Assembly (NCBI GenBank): GCA_938083445.1
Contig: CALKCP010000011.1
Coordinates: forward strand, 1-64,000
Direction of reading: 5' to 3'
Source of the DNA: an uncultured Ulvibacter sp.
Lineage (GTDB): Bacteria > Bacteroidota > Bacteroidia > Flavobacteriales > Flavobacteriaceae
DNA: 64,000 bases
Shown here: piece after piece, positions 1-8,033 of the stretch
Layout: each line of letters begins with the position of its first letter
Position numbering within the stretch: position 1 is the stretch's first letter
The notes under the pieces: generated by a model
Seen by the model: the letters and a program-made list of their open reading frames with translations, nothing else
Told to the model about the DNA's origin: nothing
Database searches by the model: none
Program-made: the position numbers and the translations under genes

Positions 1-222
1 AGGTGGGTATAATAACTGTTAAGGTGGGCGTCTTATGCATTCCAAACAAAGGTACTAAAAATAGCTTTTAGACACATTGGCTTTTAGATAATTCAAACAT
101 CACAAGATGTAAAGGAGTTTTTTAAAATGCGATAATTCGGCAAAAGTGCCCCCCTATTTTTATTTAAAAATAATGTGAGTATGCTGAGTACTTCGATTTT
201 TAGAACCAAACACAAAATCTAG
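1..222. other. Left-edge intergenic stretch, no gene seen
   Basis: No convincing reading frame, RNA gene or strong hairpin is visible between the window edge and the promoter of the first glycosyltransferase. The stretch is AT-rich with short G/C runs (aggtggg twice near the edge). The gene on its left lies outside the window, so it may carry that gene's 3' flank. Confidence 0.4.
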
Positions 223-230
223 TATATTTG
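223..230 (+). promoter_or_regulatory. Bacteroidota -7 element (TATATTTG) of the GT2 gene
   Basis: The sequence matches the Bacteroidota consensus TAnnTTTG and ends five bases before the ATG at 236. Transcription would then start at or within a few bases of the start codon, implying a leaderless or nearly leaderless mRNA. I could not place a convincing -33 TTG. Confidence 0.5.
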
Positions 231-235
231 CACTA

Positions 236-1786
236 ATGAAAGCAATAGACACCTCTATTATTATTAGCACCTATAATAACACTCAGTGGTTAGAGAAAGT
301 ACTCTATGGTTATAACAATCAAACCTATAGAATGTTTGAGATGGTGATTGCCGATGATGGTTCAGGGCCAGAAACAAAAGCACTACTAGAGCGGCTAAAA
401 AAAGAAGTATTTTATCCTATCGTTCATGTTTGGCATGAGGATAATGGGTTCCAAAAATCTGAGATTCTAAATAAGGCAGTAAAGCAATGTTCTACGGCCT
501 ATACCATTATGAGTGATGGTGATTGTATCCCTAGAAAAGATTTTATAGAACAACACATAAAATATAGAGAAGAAGGTTGTTTTTTATCTGGTGGATACTT
601 TATGCTGCCTATGGATATTTCACAAAGCATAGATAAAGAAGATATTTACACAGGTCGTTGTTTTGACTTAAAATGGTTAAAGGAGAATGGACTACAAACC
701 TCTTTTAAAAATAGTAAGCTTACTGCAAAGCCAACGACAGCTTCAATTATAAATTTGATAACCTCGACCAATGCAAGTTGGAATGGACATAATGCATCTG
801 GCTGGACAAAAGACATTATTGATGTAAATGGCCTAAATGAACAGATGCAGTATGGAGGGCAAGACAGAGAGCTAGGAGAGCGTTTATTTAACGCAGGAAT
901 TAGGAGCAAACAAATACGATACAATGCTATTGTAGTTCATTTAGATCATCCAAGAGGGTATAAAAATGAAGTTTCTATCAAAAAAAATCAATCTATTCGC
1001 AGAGAAACACGTAAGCTGCACAAAAAATGGACTGCCCACGGTATTGTAAAAGATGACTCTGTTAAAGTACCTGTTTCCATTATACTGAGTACGAACAATC
1101 AACCTTTATATCTTGAAAAATCACTATGGGGCTATGAGCAACAAGAGCTTAAGGATTTTGAAATTGTAATTGCAGATGCTGGTGCTACTGTAAAAACAGC
1201 TGCTATAATTCAGCGATTTCAAAAAGAGTCTTCCTTGAGTATAAAACACGTATGCCTGGAAGATGATGGGTTCCAAAAGGCAAAACTTTTAAATAAGGCC
1301 ATACATGAAAGTGCCGGTGATTACCTTATTTTCAGTAATGGTGATTGTATTCCTAGAAAAGATTTTATTGAGCAACATCTAAAATATCGATTAGCAGGTC
1401 GTTTCTTATCGGCAGGGAATTTCAAATTGCCAATCAATATCTCCCAATCGATTACAAAGGAAGATATTTATACCGAACGATGTTTCGATATAAAGTGGTT
1501 AAAAAAGCAAGGATTTAGGCCATTTCTAAAAAGCGCAAAGCTCACCTCGGGTGTTATAAAAGCATCTTTATTGAATAGACTAACACCGACAACATCAAAT
1601 TGGAATGGTTATAATACCTCTGGTTGGAAAAGTGATATTCTGGCTGTGAATGGGTTTGATGAACGAATGCAATCTGGGGGCGAAGATGGGAAATTAGGGG
1701 AGCAACTTGAAACCCTTGGTCTGAAGCCAAAACAACTTAGTTACAGTGCCATTTGTTTGCATTTAGATCATCCGAGCGAGTCGTAA
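236..1786 (+). CDS. Tandem-domain family 2 glycosyltransferase
   Basis: A cytoplasmic glycosyltransferase probably transferring sugars during LOS or polysaccharide synthesis. Acceptor and donor are unknown. The 516-residue protein holds two homologous GT-A domains, about residues 5-260 and 278-516, in constant register with an offset of 274. Domain 1 has the nucleotide-binding ADDGS (39-43), the metal-binding SDGDC (93-97) and GGQD (207-210). Domain 2 has ADAGA (313-317), SNGDC (367-371) and GGED (481-484), so its two acidic motifs are altered. Single-domain relatives are roughly 250-300 residues, so this looks like a gene-internal tandem duplication in which the second copy may be non-catalytic. 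The GT9 and sugar-kinase genes that follow support an envelope-glycan role. Family assignment is firm; specificity is unknown. Confidence 0.85.
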   Translation: MKAIDTSIIISTYNNTQWLEKVLYGYNNQTYRMFEMVIADDGSGPETKALLERLKKEVFYPIVHVWHEDNGFQKSEILNKAVKQCSTAYTIMSDGDCIPRKDFIEQHIKYREEGCFLSGGYFMLPMDISQSIDKEDIYTGRCFDLKWLKENGLQTSFKNSKLTAKPTTASIINLITSTNASWNGHNASGWTKDIIDVNGLNEQMQYGGQDRELGERLFNAGIRSKQIRYNAIVVHLDHPRGYKNEVSIKKNQSIRRETRKLHKKWTAHGIVKDDSVKVPVSIILSTNNQPLYLEKSLWGYEQQELKDFEIVIADAGATVKTAAIIQRFQKESSLSIKHVCLEDDGFQKAKLLNKAIHESAGDYLIFSNGDCIPRKDFIEQHLKYRLAGRFLSAGNFKLPINISQSITKEDIYTERCFDIKWLKKQGFRPFLKSAKLTSGVIKASLLNRLTPTTSNWNGYNTSGWKSDILAVNGFDERMQSGGEDGKLGEQLETLGLKPKQLSYSAICLHLDHPSES

Positions 1787-2006
1787 TCGATGAAATGATT
1801 GCAAAGAATATAGCAATTCGGGAGGCAACTAAGTTAAAATCTAGCGTATGGACCGATTTTGGACCGCTTCACTGCTAGATATTAGACAAAAAGACCAACA
1901 CCAATAAACCTAAAAAACACACCTAAAGTCCCTTGCACCTCCGCTGCAGCTTTAGTGCATGTGGTCAAGGAGATTTATCTGGTCATTTTTATGGTTCATT
2001 CGTTTT

Positions 2007-2606
2007 TTAGAATTCATTTTTTTCTAACTTCTTTTTGTAGGCTCCAATTTTCCAATAGCGCAGTTCTTCATCTGTTCTAACCGTTGTGAACTCTAGTTCT
2101 GTTAGTTTCGGATTTTCTTTAAAATACTCCCAGCATCCTGTTCCCTCGCGGTAAATAGAGCTAATGATAATTCCATCTTTGTTCAAATGTGCAAGCATTC
2201 GGTTTAGCACATTGTCTTTTTCCGTTTCATGTATATAGTAAAAAGCTTCGTTAAATACAATGACGTCAAAAGTATGCTTAGGTCGAAATTTGATAGCATC
2301 TTCAGCAATAAATTCAGTCTTTGGTAAATTTTTATTTTTGGCTAGACCTATTGAAACCTCCGAAAAATCTAGTCCCATAAAGCGCTCAAATTCAAGTCCT
2401 TTCATGCGTTCGTTTAAAACGCCTTCACCGCATCCAATATCTAGAATTGAAGGATTTCTAGTGCTATATTTTTTTATGTAATCAATAATCTGATAATAGC
2501 GTATTGCTTCTTTTTCACTTTTTAGACCGACCCATTTTCCGCGACGGTACTGCTTGTTCCATCGGCGTTTACGCCTCCAATTGTGAAATGTATCGAGAAT
2601 ATTCAT
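2007..2606 (-). CDS. Class I SAM-dependent methyltransferase
   Basis: A 199-residue Rossmann-fold methyltransferase. Motif I, ILDIGCGEG, lies at residues 54-62, an acidic motif II follows (FMGLDFS, about 76-82), and the DVIVFNEAFYY region near 114-124 matches motif IV of small-molecule methyltransferases. The N-terminus is short and very basic (RRKRRWNKQYRRGK). It starts one base after the stop of the upstream GT9 gene on the same strand, so the two are probably co-transcribed and it may modify a glycan or glycan precursor. That substrate is inference from context; the sequence alone does not show it. Confidence 0.8.
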   Translation of the reverse strand: MNILDTFHNWRRKRRWNKQYRRGKWVGLKSEKEAIRYYQIIDYIKKYSTRNPSILDIGCGEGVLNERMKGLEFERFMGLDFSEVSIGLAKNKNLPKTEFIAEDAIKFRPKHTFDVIVFNEAFYYIHETEKDNVLNRMLAHLNKDGIIISSIYREGTGCWEYFKENPKLTELEFTTVRTDEELRYWKIGAYKKKLEKNEF

Positions 2607-2607
2607 A

Positions 2608-3681
2608 TTACTTTTTATTACTTCTAAGGTGTCTTTCCAAAAATGGTTTCATCTTCTTCAGTATAATATCAGCAGTAAGCTCTCTATAAAATATCTGAGG
2701 GTTTTCTTCAGTTTTTTTACGTGAAGCTCTTGTAAATTCTTCGAAGAGATGCGGTTTCTCTTCTAAGAGATGCACAGAATCGTGCTCTTTTCCATCTTCA
2801 AAACTATTCCAATCTTCTTTTTTAATGTATGGAGAGTAAATGGTAAAGCTCGGCTTATTCAAGGCTTTGGTGATGTGTACGGTACCACCTTCATTCGCAA
2901 TTAACAAATCGCATTGATTCATGAGCCTAATGAAACCACGAATTGAATTCTCATAGATATCCAGGTTGATTTGCTCCTTATTGTTACATAAATTATAAAT
3001 CTTTAATGCCGCCTCTTTTTGATGAGGGGCGTAATTCAAGAGAATTGTTGCCTCATAATTTTCAGTAATATAATCGATTAGCGTTGCCACATAATCGAAC
3101 GGTAACGACTTAGGAATTGTGCTCCCTAGTACCGTGAACATTATTACGGGTTTTTTAAGAGCGTCCAGCTTGTCGTAGTTTTGTTCAGCCTCCGTTAGGA
3201 AAATTTTTGGTCGATAGTCTGGGTTTTCTAATGAGAAAACAGAGCTGATAATATGTATTCTATCTTCAATAGCTTTCCCACAGAATTCTGTCTTTTTATC
3301 TAAAAAATTAACGGGGTGGGTGTAAAAAGGAAGTTTTAGCTCTTTGTGTTTGCGTTTGAAGCCAATCCGATACTTTGCTCCGGAGAAAAGGCACATCATT
3401 CTACTTTGAAACTTAGCGTAGGAGTCGAATATGATATCATATTTCTCTCGGCGAATCTGTGCGATAGTCTTTAAAAGTGTGGGTAGTTTTTTTAATTCTT
3501 TATCATTTATGGCAATAATCCGATCGATATTGGGGTTGTTTTCTATAACCCCAGTCGTATAGTCGTATACTAAATAAGTGACATGTGCATCTTTAAAAAC
3601 ATTTTTAATGTTGTTGGCGATAACCGAACTTATAAGTACGTCACCAATTCTTTTGTTTTGTATTACGAGTATTTTCTTCAT
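2608..3681 (-). CDS. Glycosyltransferase family 9 (LOS heptosyltransferase-like)
   Basis: A GT-B glycosyltransferase of the ADP-heptose:LPS heptosyltransferase family, expected to add a core sugar to lipid A-core on the inner face of the inner membrane. The protein begins MKKILVIQNKRIGDVLIS, the typical GT9 N-terminus. The C-terminal donor-binding part includes LLIANEGGTVHITKAL, matching the family D/E-G-G-hx-H-hA signature. I start at the ATG at 3679-3681 (357 residues), because the 26 residues available upstream do not resemble the family. It is divergent from the sugar kinase gene with about 50 bp between start codons, and followed by a methyltransferase gene. The sugar transferred is not determined. 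Confidence 0.83.
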   Translation of the reverse strand: MKKILVIQNKRIGDVLISSVIANNIKNVFKDAHVTYLVYDYTTGVIENNPNIDRIIAINDKELKKLPTLLKTIAQIRREKYDIIFDSYAKFQSRMMCLFSGAKYRIGFKRKHKELKLPFYTHPVNFLDKKTEFCGKAIEDRIHIISSVFSLENPDYRPKIFLTEAEQNYDKLDALKKPVIMFTVLGSTIPKSLPFDYVATLIDYITENYEATILLNYAPHQKEAALKIYNLCNNKEQINLDIYENSIRGFIRLMNQCDLLIANEGGTVHITKALNKPSFTIYSPYIKKEDWNSFEDGKEHDSVHLLEEKPHLFEEFTRASRKKTEENPQIFYRELTADIILKKMKPFLERHLRSNKK

Positions 3682-3731
3682 AAAGATTACCTTCGCAAAG
3701 TACTTATTTTTTGAAGCTAATAAAATAAATA

Positions 3732-4484
3732 ATGCATTCAACTTTTGTTGTCCATTCAAGATTCGAGCATCTAAGACCTCAATTCGTAAAGTTAATCAAT
3801 GACTTTGCTGAGGTTAGAGAGTTTGTAACTCAAGGCGAACGAAATGTTATTAAAAAAGTGACTATTGAGGGCACAACTTTTAATATTAAGAGTTTTAGAA
3901 AGCCTTCTTTTTTTCAAGGACTGGTATACCAATTTCTTCGCAAGAGTAAGGCAAGGCGATCCTTTGAATACGCATCAAAACTTATTGATTGCTCGATTAA
4001 CACGCCTCATCCTATCGCTTATTTTGAAAAGTTCTCTTTCGGCCTGAAAGAAAGCTATTACATAAGTGAACACATCCATTACGACTTTGATTTTAGAGAT
4101 TTAATACACAAGCCAAACTATCCACAGCGCGTTGAAATCTTAAAGCAGTTCACCGCTTTTAGCTTTCAACTGCATGAGAATAATGTAAATTTTCTGGACC
4201 ACTCTCCGGGAAATACACTCATTAAAGACAGGGGAGAAGGGCGCTATGATTTCTACTTAATTGATTTAAATAGAATGCGTTTTCAGCCACTTTCACTCGA
4301 TAAAAGAATGCATAACCTAAGGCGCTTGTGGCTCTCCAAGACCATGATTAGTGTTATAGCAACAGAATATGCAAAGCTATACAATATTGCATATGACGTA
4401 GCTCATGCGTCTCTTAGTGCACACAGCAGATCTTTTCAGAAAAAGGTAAATTCGAAGAAGTTGAGAAGAAAAAGAAGACTTTGA
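3732..4484 (+). CDS. Kdo/WaaP-type lipopolysaccharide core kinase
   Basis: A 250-residue protein-kinase-fold enzyme, probably phosphorylating a core sugar (Kdo or heptose) of LOS. Visible kinase features are a candidate ATP lysine in NIKSF (K53), a candidate helix-C glutamate in RRSFEYA (E79), the catalytic loop FLDHSPGN with D156 and N161 at the correct D-x4-N spacing, and LIDLN (D178) in place of DFG. The usual H-R or H-G before the catalytic Asp is replaced by F-L. It is divergent from the GT9 gene and convergent, with 17 bp spacing, to dapD. Family is fairly secure from motif order; the phosphorylated sugar is inferred from context. Confidence 0.75.
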   Translation: MHSTFVVHSRFEHLRPQFVKLINDFAEVREFVTQGERNVIKKVTIEGTTFNIKSFRKPSFFQGLVYQFLRKSKARRSFEYASKLIDCSINTPHPIAYFEKFSFGLKESYYISEHIHYDFDFRDLIHKPNYPQRVEILKQFTAFSFQLHENNVNFLDHSPGNTLIKDRGEGRYDFYLIDLNRMRFQPLSLDKRMHNLRRLWLSKTMISVIATEYAKLYNIAYDVAHASLSAHSRSFQKKVNSKKLRRKRRL

Positions 4485-4501
4485 AAGTCAAATACATCAA
4501 C

Positions 4502-5317
4502 TTATACAGCTACATTATATTCCCTTAATGCATCATTGAGTGATGTCTTTTTATTAGTGCTTTCTTTGCGTGTTCCAATAATCAAAGCGCAAGGAACATT
4601 AAATTCACCTGCTGGAAATTTCTTTACATAGCTACCTGGAATTACAACAGACCGGGCAGGTACAAGACCTTTTCGTTCAACGGGTGCATCGCCAGTAACA
4701 TCAATAATCTTCGTTGAGGCAGTTAGCACAACATTTGCACCTAAAACAGCTTCCTTTTCTACCCGAACGCCTTCTACCACAATGCAACGTGACCCTATAA
4801 AACAATTATCTTCAATGATAACGGGAGCAGCTTGCAACGGTTCCAAAACACCACCAATACCGACACCACCACTTAAATGTACATTTTTACCTATTTGGGC
4901 ACAGCTCCCAACGGTCGCCCAAGTGTCGACCATTGTTCCTTCGTCAACATAAGCACCGATATTTACATAACTAGGCATCAGAATTACCCCTTTTGAAATA
5001 TAAGCTCCAAAGCGTGCTACGGCATGAGGAACCACTCTAATTCCTTTTTCTTGGTAGCCTCTTTTTAAAGGAATCTTATCGTGATATTCAAAAATACCTG
5101 CTTCCATCGTTTCCATTTTTTGAATTGGAAAATACAAAACCACTCCTTTTTTAACCCACTCATTTACTTGCCATCCATCTGCAGTAGGTTCAGCACACCT
5201 AAGAAGTCCTTCGTCGCAAAGGCGAACAACTTCTCGGATGCCGGCGATGGTTTCTGGACTGCTTAAAAGAGATCTATCGTCCCATGCTTTTTCGATGATT
5301 TGTTGTAGATGTGTCAT
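4502..5317 (-). CDS. dapD: 2,3,4,5-tetrahydropyridine-2,6-dicarboxylate N-succinyltransferase
   Basis: This enzyme succinylates tetrahydrodipicolinate in the succinylase branch of the diaminopimelate/lysine pathway, feeding peptidoglycan and lysine. At 271 residues it has the family length: a helical N-terminal domain (1-95) and a left-handed beta-helix of hexapeptide repeats (about 100-240) including VNIGAYVDEGTMVDTWATVG and GVGIGGVLEPLQAAPVIIED. The gene is monocistronic, with its own -7 element 19 bases upstream. dapB, acting one step earlier, lies about 43 kb away in this window. Confidence 0.95.
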   Translation of the reverse strand: MTHLQQIIEKAWDDRSLLSSPETIAGIREVVRLCDEGLLRCAEPTADGWQVNEWVKKGVVLYFPIQKMETMEAGIFEYHDKIPLKRGYQEKGIRVVPHAVARFGAYISKGVILMPSYVNIGAYVDEGTMVDTWATVGSCAQIGKNVHLSGGVGIGGVLEPLQAAPVIIEDNCFIGSRCIVVEGVRVEKEAVLGANVVLTASTKIIDVTGDAPVERKGLVPARSVVIPGSYVKKFPAGEFNVPCALIIGTRKESTNKKTSLNDALREYNVAV

Positions 5318-5336
5318 TTTTCATGATTAATTTATA

Positions 5337-5344
5337 CAAATATA
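5337..5344 (-). promoter_or_regulatory. Bacteroidota -7 element upstream of dapD
   Basis: On the minus strand this reads TATATTTG, matching TAnnTTTG, and it lies 19 bases before the dapD ATG. No -33 element at standard spacing is obvious. Confidence 0.4.
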
Positions 5345-5397
5345 GAATGTCATTATCAATATCGTGCCCATTTTTAGCATAGTATTTTGTAATCCCT

Positions 5398-5405
5398 TAT
5401 TTTTG
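5398..5405 (+). promoter_or_regulatory. Bacteroidota -7 element (TATTTTTG) of ruvX-def
   Basis: Matches TAnnTTTG and ends eight bases before the ruvX start codon, giving a predicted leader of only a few nucleotides. Confidence 0.45.
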
Positions 5406-5413
5406 CAGGGTAT

Positions 5414-5824
5414 ATGGGTCGAATATTAGCTATAGATTATGGAACAAAACGAACAGGAATAGCGATCACCGATGAATTACAATTGATTGCTTCAGGTTTA
5501 ACAACTGTTTCTACAGCTGAATTGATGCCTTTTTTGAAGAAGTATTTTGATGACGAGAAGGTAGCATTGGTGTTGGTTGGGGAACCGAAACAAAAAGACG
5601 GAACACACTCCGATGTTGAAGCATCTATTCAGAAGTTTTTAAAGAAGTTCTCTGCTATTTTCCCATCCCTTGAAGTAAAGAGAGTAGATGAGCGGTATAC
5701 GAGTAAAATGGCTTTTCAAACGATGATTGACAGCGGATTGAAAAAAAAGCAGCGGCGAAATAAAGCCTTAATAGACGAGATAAGTGCTACTATTATTTTA
5801 CAAGAGTATTTGTATCATAAATAG
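5414..5824 (+). CDS. ruvX: Putative Holliday junction resolvase / pre-16S rRNA nuclease
   Basis: A 136-residue YqgF/RuvX RNase H-fold nuclease. In E. coli YqgF is needed for 16S rRNA 5' end maturation; the Holliday junction role is older and less certain. The N-terminal DYGTKRTGIA (8-17) carries the first catalytic Asp, VDERYTS (91-97) the second acidic motif, and DEISATIILQEYL the C-terminal Asp. Length is normal. The peptide deformylase gene follows 30 bp downstream on the same strand, so they likely form a two-gene operon. A -7 promoter element sits just before the start. Confidence 0.93.
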   Translation: MGRILAIDYGTKRTGIAITDELQLIASGLTTVSTAELMPFLKKYFDDEKVALVLVGEPKQKDGTHSDVEASIQKFLKKFSAIFPSLEVKRVDERYTSKMAFQTMIDSGLKKKQRRNKALIDEISATIILQEYLYHK

Positions 5825-5854
5825 CGATAGATAAAACATTAAACAGTACCAAGA

Positions 5855-6445
5855 ATGATATTACCAATTTTCGCCTACGGAGAACCTGTTTTACGGAAAA
5901 AAGCAGCAGTAATTGATGCCGATTATCCAAAATTACAAGAACTCCTTGATAATATGTTTGAAACGATGTACGGAGCGAGTGGTATTGGACTTGCTGCCCC
6001 TCAAATTGGGCTTCCTATTCGTTTGTTTTTAGTCGATGCAAGTTCATTTGCAGAGGATGAGGATTTGACCGAAGAAGAGCGAGAAAGCTTAGGGGGTTTA
6101 AAAAAAGTATTTATTAACGCCCAAATAGTCGAAGAAGATGGAGATGAGTGGGCTTTTAACGAAGGCTGTCTAAGCATTCCTGATGTTAGGGAAGATGTAT
6201 TTAGACAATCGGATGTGGTGATTGAATACCAGGATGAGAATTTTAAGAAGCATAGAGATACTTTTACTGGTATTGCAGCTCGAATCATTCAACACGAATA
6301 TGATCATATTGAGGGAATATTATTTACAGATAAACTGTCTCCTTTAAAAAAACGATTGATAAAAACGAAGTTGTCGAATATATCGAAGGGAAAAGTGAGT
6401 ATTGATTATCGTATGCGTTTTCCAAATATCAAAAAGAAACGTTAA
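5855..6445 (+). CDS. def: Peptide deformylase
   Basis: Removes the N-formyl group from nascent proteins. All three family motifs are present: GIGLAAPQIG (43-52), EGCLSIP (103-109, metal ligand Cys105) and HEYDH (147-151, two His ligands and the catalytic Glu). At 196 residues it is slightly longer than E. coli Def (169). The extra length lies in an acidic insert around residues 65-80 and a basic C-terminus ending KKKR. It is probably co-transcribed with ruvX. Confidence 0.96.
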   Translation: MILPIFAYGEPVLRKKAAVIDADYPKLQELLDNMFETMYGASGIGLAAPQIGLPIRLFLVDASSFAEDEDLTEEERESLGGLKKVFINAQIVEEDGDEWAFNEGCLSIPDVREDVFRQSDVVIEYQDENFKKHRDTFTGIAARIIQHEYDHIEGILFTDKLSPLKKRLIKTKLSNISKGKVSIDYRMRFPNIKKKR

Positions 6446-6518
6446 CACTTTTGGTTATTTGATTGAAACCAAAGATATTTGCCACTTTCATTTCAGAAAT
6501 AAAAATTGAAATTCATTT

Positions 6519-7067
6519 ATGAGCTTAGAAAAAATATTATCCATTACTGGTAAACCAGGATTATACAGGGTAAATACCCAAACACGATCTGGTTTTTTAG
6601 CTGAATCCTTGCTTGACGGAAAGAAAATCAGTGTGAGTGCAAGGCACAATGTGAGCTTGCTTTCAGAAATTGCCATTTATACACTCACGGAAGAATTGCC
6701 CTTACGTGCTGTATTTGAAAAAATATATGAAAAAGAGAACGGAGCAGCGGCCATAAGTCATAAATCCTCGAAAGATCAACTTGAAGAATATTTCTTCGGA
6801 ATCTTGCCTGATTATGATGAAGATCGTGTCTATGGTAGTGATATCAAGAAGGTAGTTCAATGGTACAACTTGCTTATAAAAAGTGGCATGACCGATTTTT
6901 CTGAAAAAACAGAAGATGAGGATGCAGGAGATGATAAAGTCGCCAAAGCGATTGAGGCAAGTAAGGTTACTGGAGATAAGTCGGTAAAGGGGAAGTCTTC
7001 ATCTTCCAAAGGATCTTCTTCTAAAAAAGGAGGTGCAGGAAAAAATACGGCAGCAAGAAAAACATAG
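6519..7067 (+). CDS. DUF5606 domain protein
   Basis: A conserved Bacteroidota protein of unknown function. The N-terminal part (about 1-135) matches the DUF5606 pattern, starting MSLEKILSITGKPGLYRV and containing KKISVSARHNVSLLSEIAIY. The C-terminal 40 residues form a low-complexity Lys/Ser/Gly tail that could bind nucleic acid or be disordered. No signal peptide or membrane segment is seen, so it should be cytoplasmic. It lies 73 bp after def and is closed by a strong intrinsic terminator, so it may be the last gene of a ruvX-def-DUF5606 unit. Confidence 0.8.
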   Translation: MSLEKILSITGKPGLYRVNTQTRSGFLAESLLDGKKISVSARHNVSLLSEIAIYTLTEELPLRAVFEKIYEKENGAAAISHKSSKDQLEEYFFGILPDYDEDRVYGSDIKKVVQWYNLLIKSGMTDFSEKTEDEDAGDDKVAKAIEASKVTGDKSVKGKSSSSKGSSSKKGGAGKNTAARKT

Positions 7068-7092
7068 TATCCTATTAATTTAAATAAAAAAT

Positions 7093-7124
7093 CCCGCGGT
7101 ATTCATACATATTGCGGGTTTTTT
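7093..7124 (+). terminator. Intrinsic terminator after the DUF5606 gene
   Basis: A ten-pair stem (7093-7102 with 7109-7118, two G-U pairs) closes a six-base loop and is followed directly by a run of T, 26 bases after the stop codon. Confidence 0.85.
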
Positions 7125-7218
7125 ATACCTCCTATTTAGCGGTCTTAAAAGACAAACAATGGAGTTCTTGTGTTCATTCTTTTTAATAACTATCTACCCT
7201 ATAAAAACAGAAATACTG

Positions 7219-7226
7219 TAGCTTTG
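7219..7226 (+). promoter_or_regulatory. Bacteroidota -7 element (TAGCTTTG) of mazG
   Basis: Matches TAnnTTTG, 22 bases before the mazG ATG. Because a terminator separates mazG from the previous gene, a promoter is expected here. Confidence 0.5.
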
Positions 7227-7248
7227 TTCAGCACATACTTTTCATCTT

Positions 7249-8022
7249 ATGAATTCTAGAGACCTCCAATTGAAAGCCTTTGACCGACTGTTAACCATTA
7301 TGGATGAGCTTCGTGAAAAATGTCCATGGGATAGAAAGCAGACGATGGAAACACTGCGTCATTTAACCATAGAAGAGACCTATGAACTTGGCGAGGCTAT
7401 CTTAGAAAACGATTTGGAAGAGGTGAAAAACGAACTCGGAGATCTACTGCTCCACCTTGTTTTTTATGCTAAGATAGGGAGCGAAACTCAAGATTTTGAT
7501 ATTGCGGATGTTTGCAATAGCATTTGTGAAAAGCTCATCTCCAGGCACCCTCATGTGTACGGTGATGTTGAAGTAGCGGATGAAGAAGAGGTGAAGCAAA
7601 ACTGGGAAAATCTAAAGCTAAGGGAAGGACGAGAGAGCGTTTTAGAAGGGGTTCCCAAGTCACTGCCAGCGTTGGTAAAAGCAAATCGAATTCAGGATAA
7701 GGTAGCTGGAGTTGGCTTTGATTGGGAAGAACCGCAGCAGGTTTTTGATAAGGTGAAGGAAGAATTGGAAGAACTTCAACAAGAAGTTTCAGCAGATAAT
7801 AAGGATAAGATCGAAGCCGAGTTTGGGGATGTGCTTTTTTCAATGATTAATTATGCACGCTTTCTAAAAGTAGATCCAGAAAATGCACTGGAACGTACCA
7901 ATAAAAAGTTTATAAAACGCTTTAAGTATATTGAATCCAAGGCAAAAGAAGTGGATAAATCACTAAAGGAAATGACCTTGGCTGAAATGGATGTCTTTTG
8001 GGAAGAAGCAAAAAAAATCTAA
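7249..8022 (+). CDS. mazG: Nucleoside triphosphate pyrophosphohydrolase MazG
   Basis: Hydrolyses (d)NTPs to NMP and pyrophosphate, cleaning the nucleotide pool and, in E. coli, lowering alarmone effects. The 257-residue protein has the two tandem MazG domains of the long form. The first has CPWDRKQT (25-32), IEETYEL and ELGDLLLHL with its metal-binding acidic residues. The second begins around 143 (VKANRIQDKVAGVGFDW) and has EAEFGDVLFSMINYARF. It has its own promoter element and ends 11 bp from a convergent methyltransferase gene. Confidence 0.94.
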   Translation: MNSRDLQLKAFDRLLTIMDELREKCPWDRKQTMETLRHLTIEETYELGEAILENDLEEVKNELGDLLLHLVFYAKIGSETQDFDIADVCNSICEKLISRHPHVYGDVEVADEEEVKQNWENLKLREGRESVLEGVPKSLPALVKANRIQDKVAGVGFDWEEPQQVFDKVKEELEELQQEVSADNKDKIEAEFGDVLFSMINYARFLKVDPENALERTNKKFIKRFKYIESKAKEVDKSLKEMTLAEMDVFWEEAKKI

Positions 8023-8033
8023 TCATGTAAATG

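Noticed and set aside
236-4484. Full polysaccharide biosynthesis cluster or horizontally acquired island
   Set aside because: Only four glycan-related genes, no wzx/wzy or mobility genes, and base composition looks like the rest of the window.
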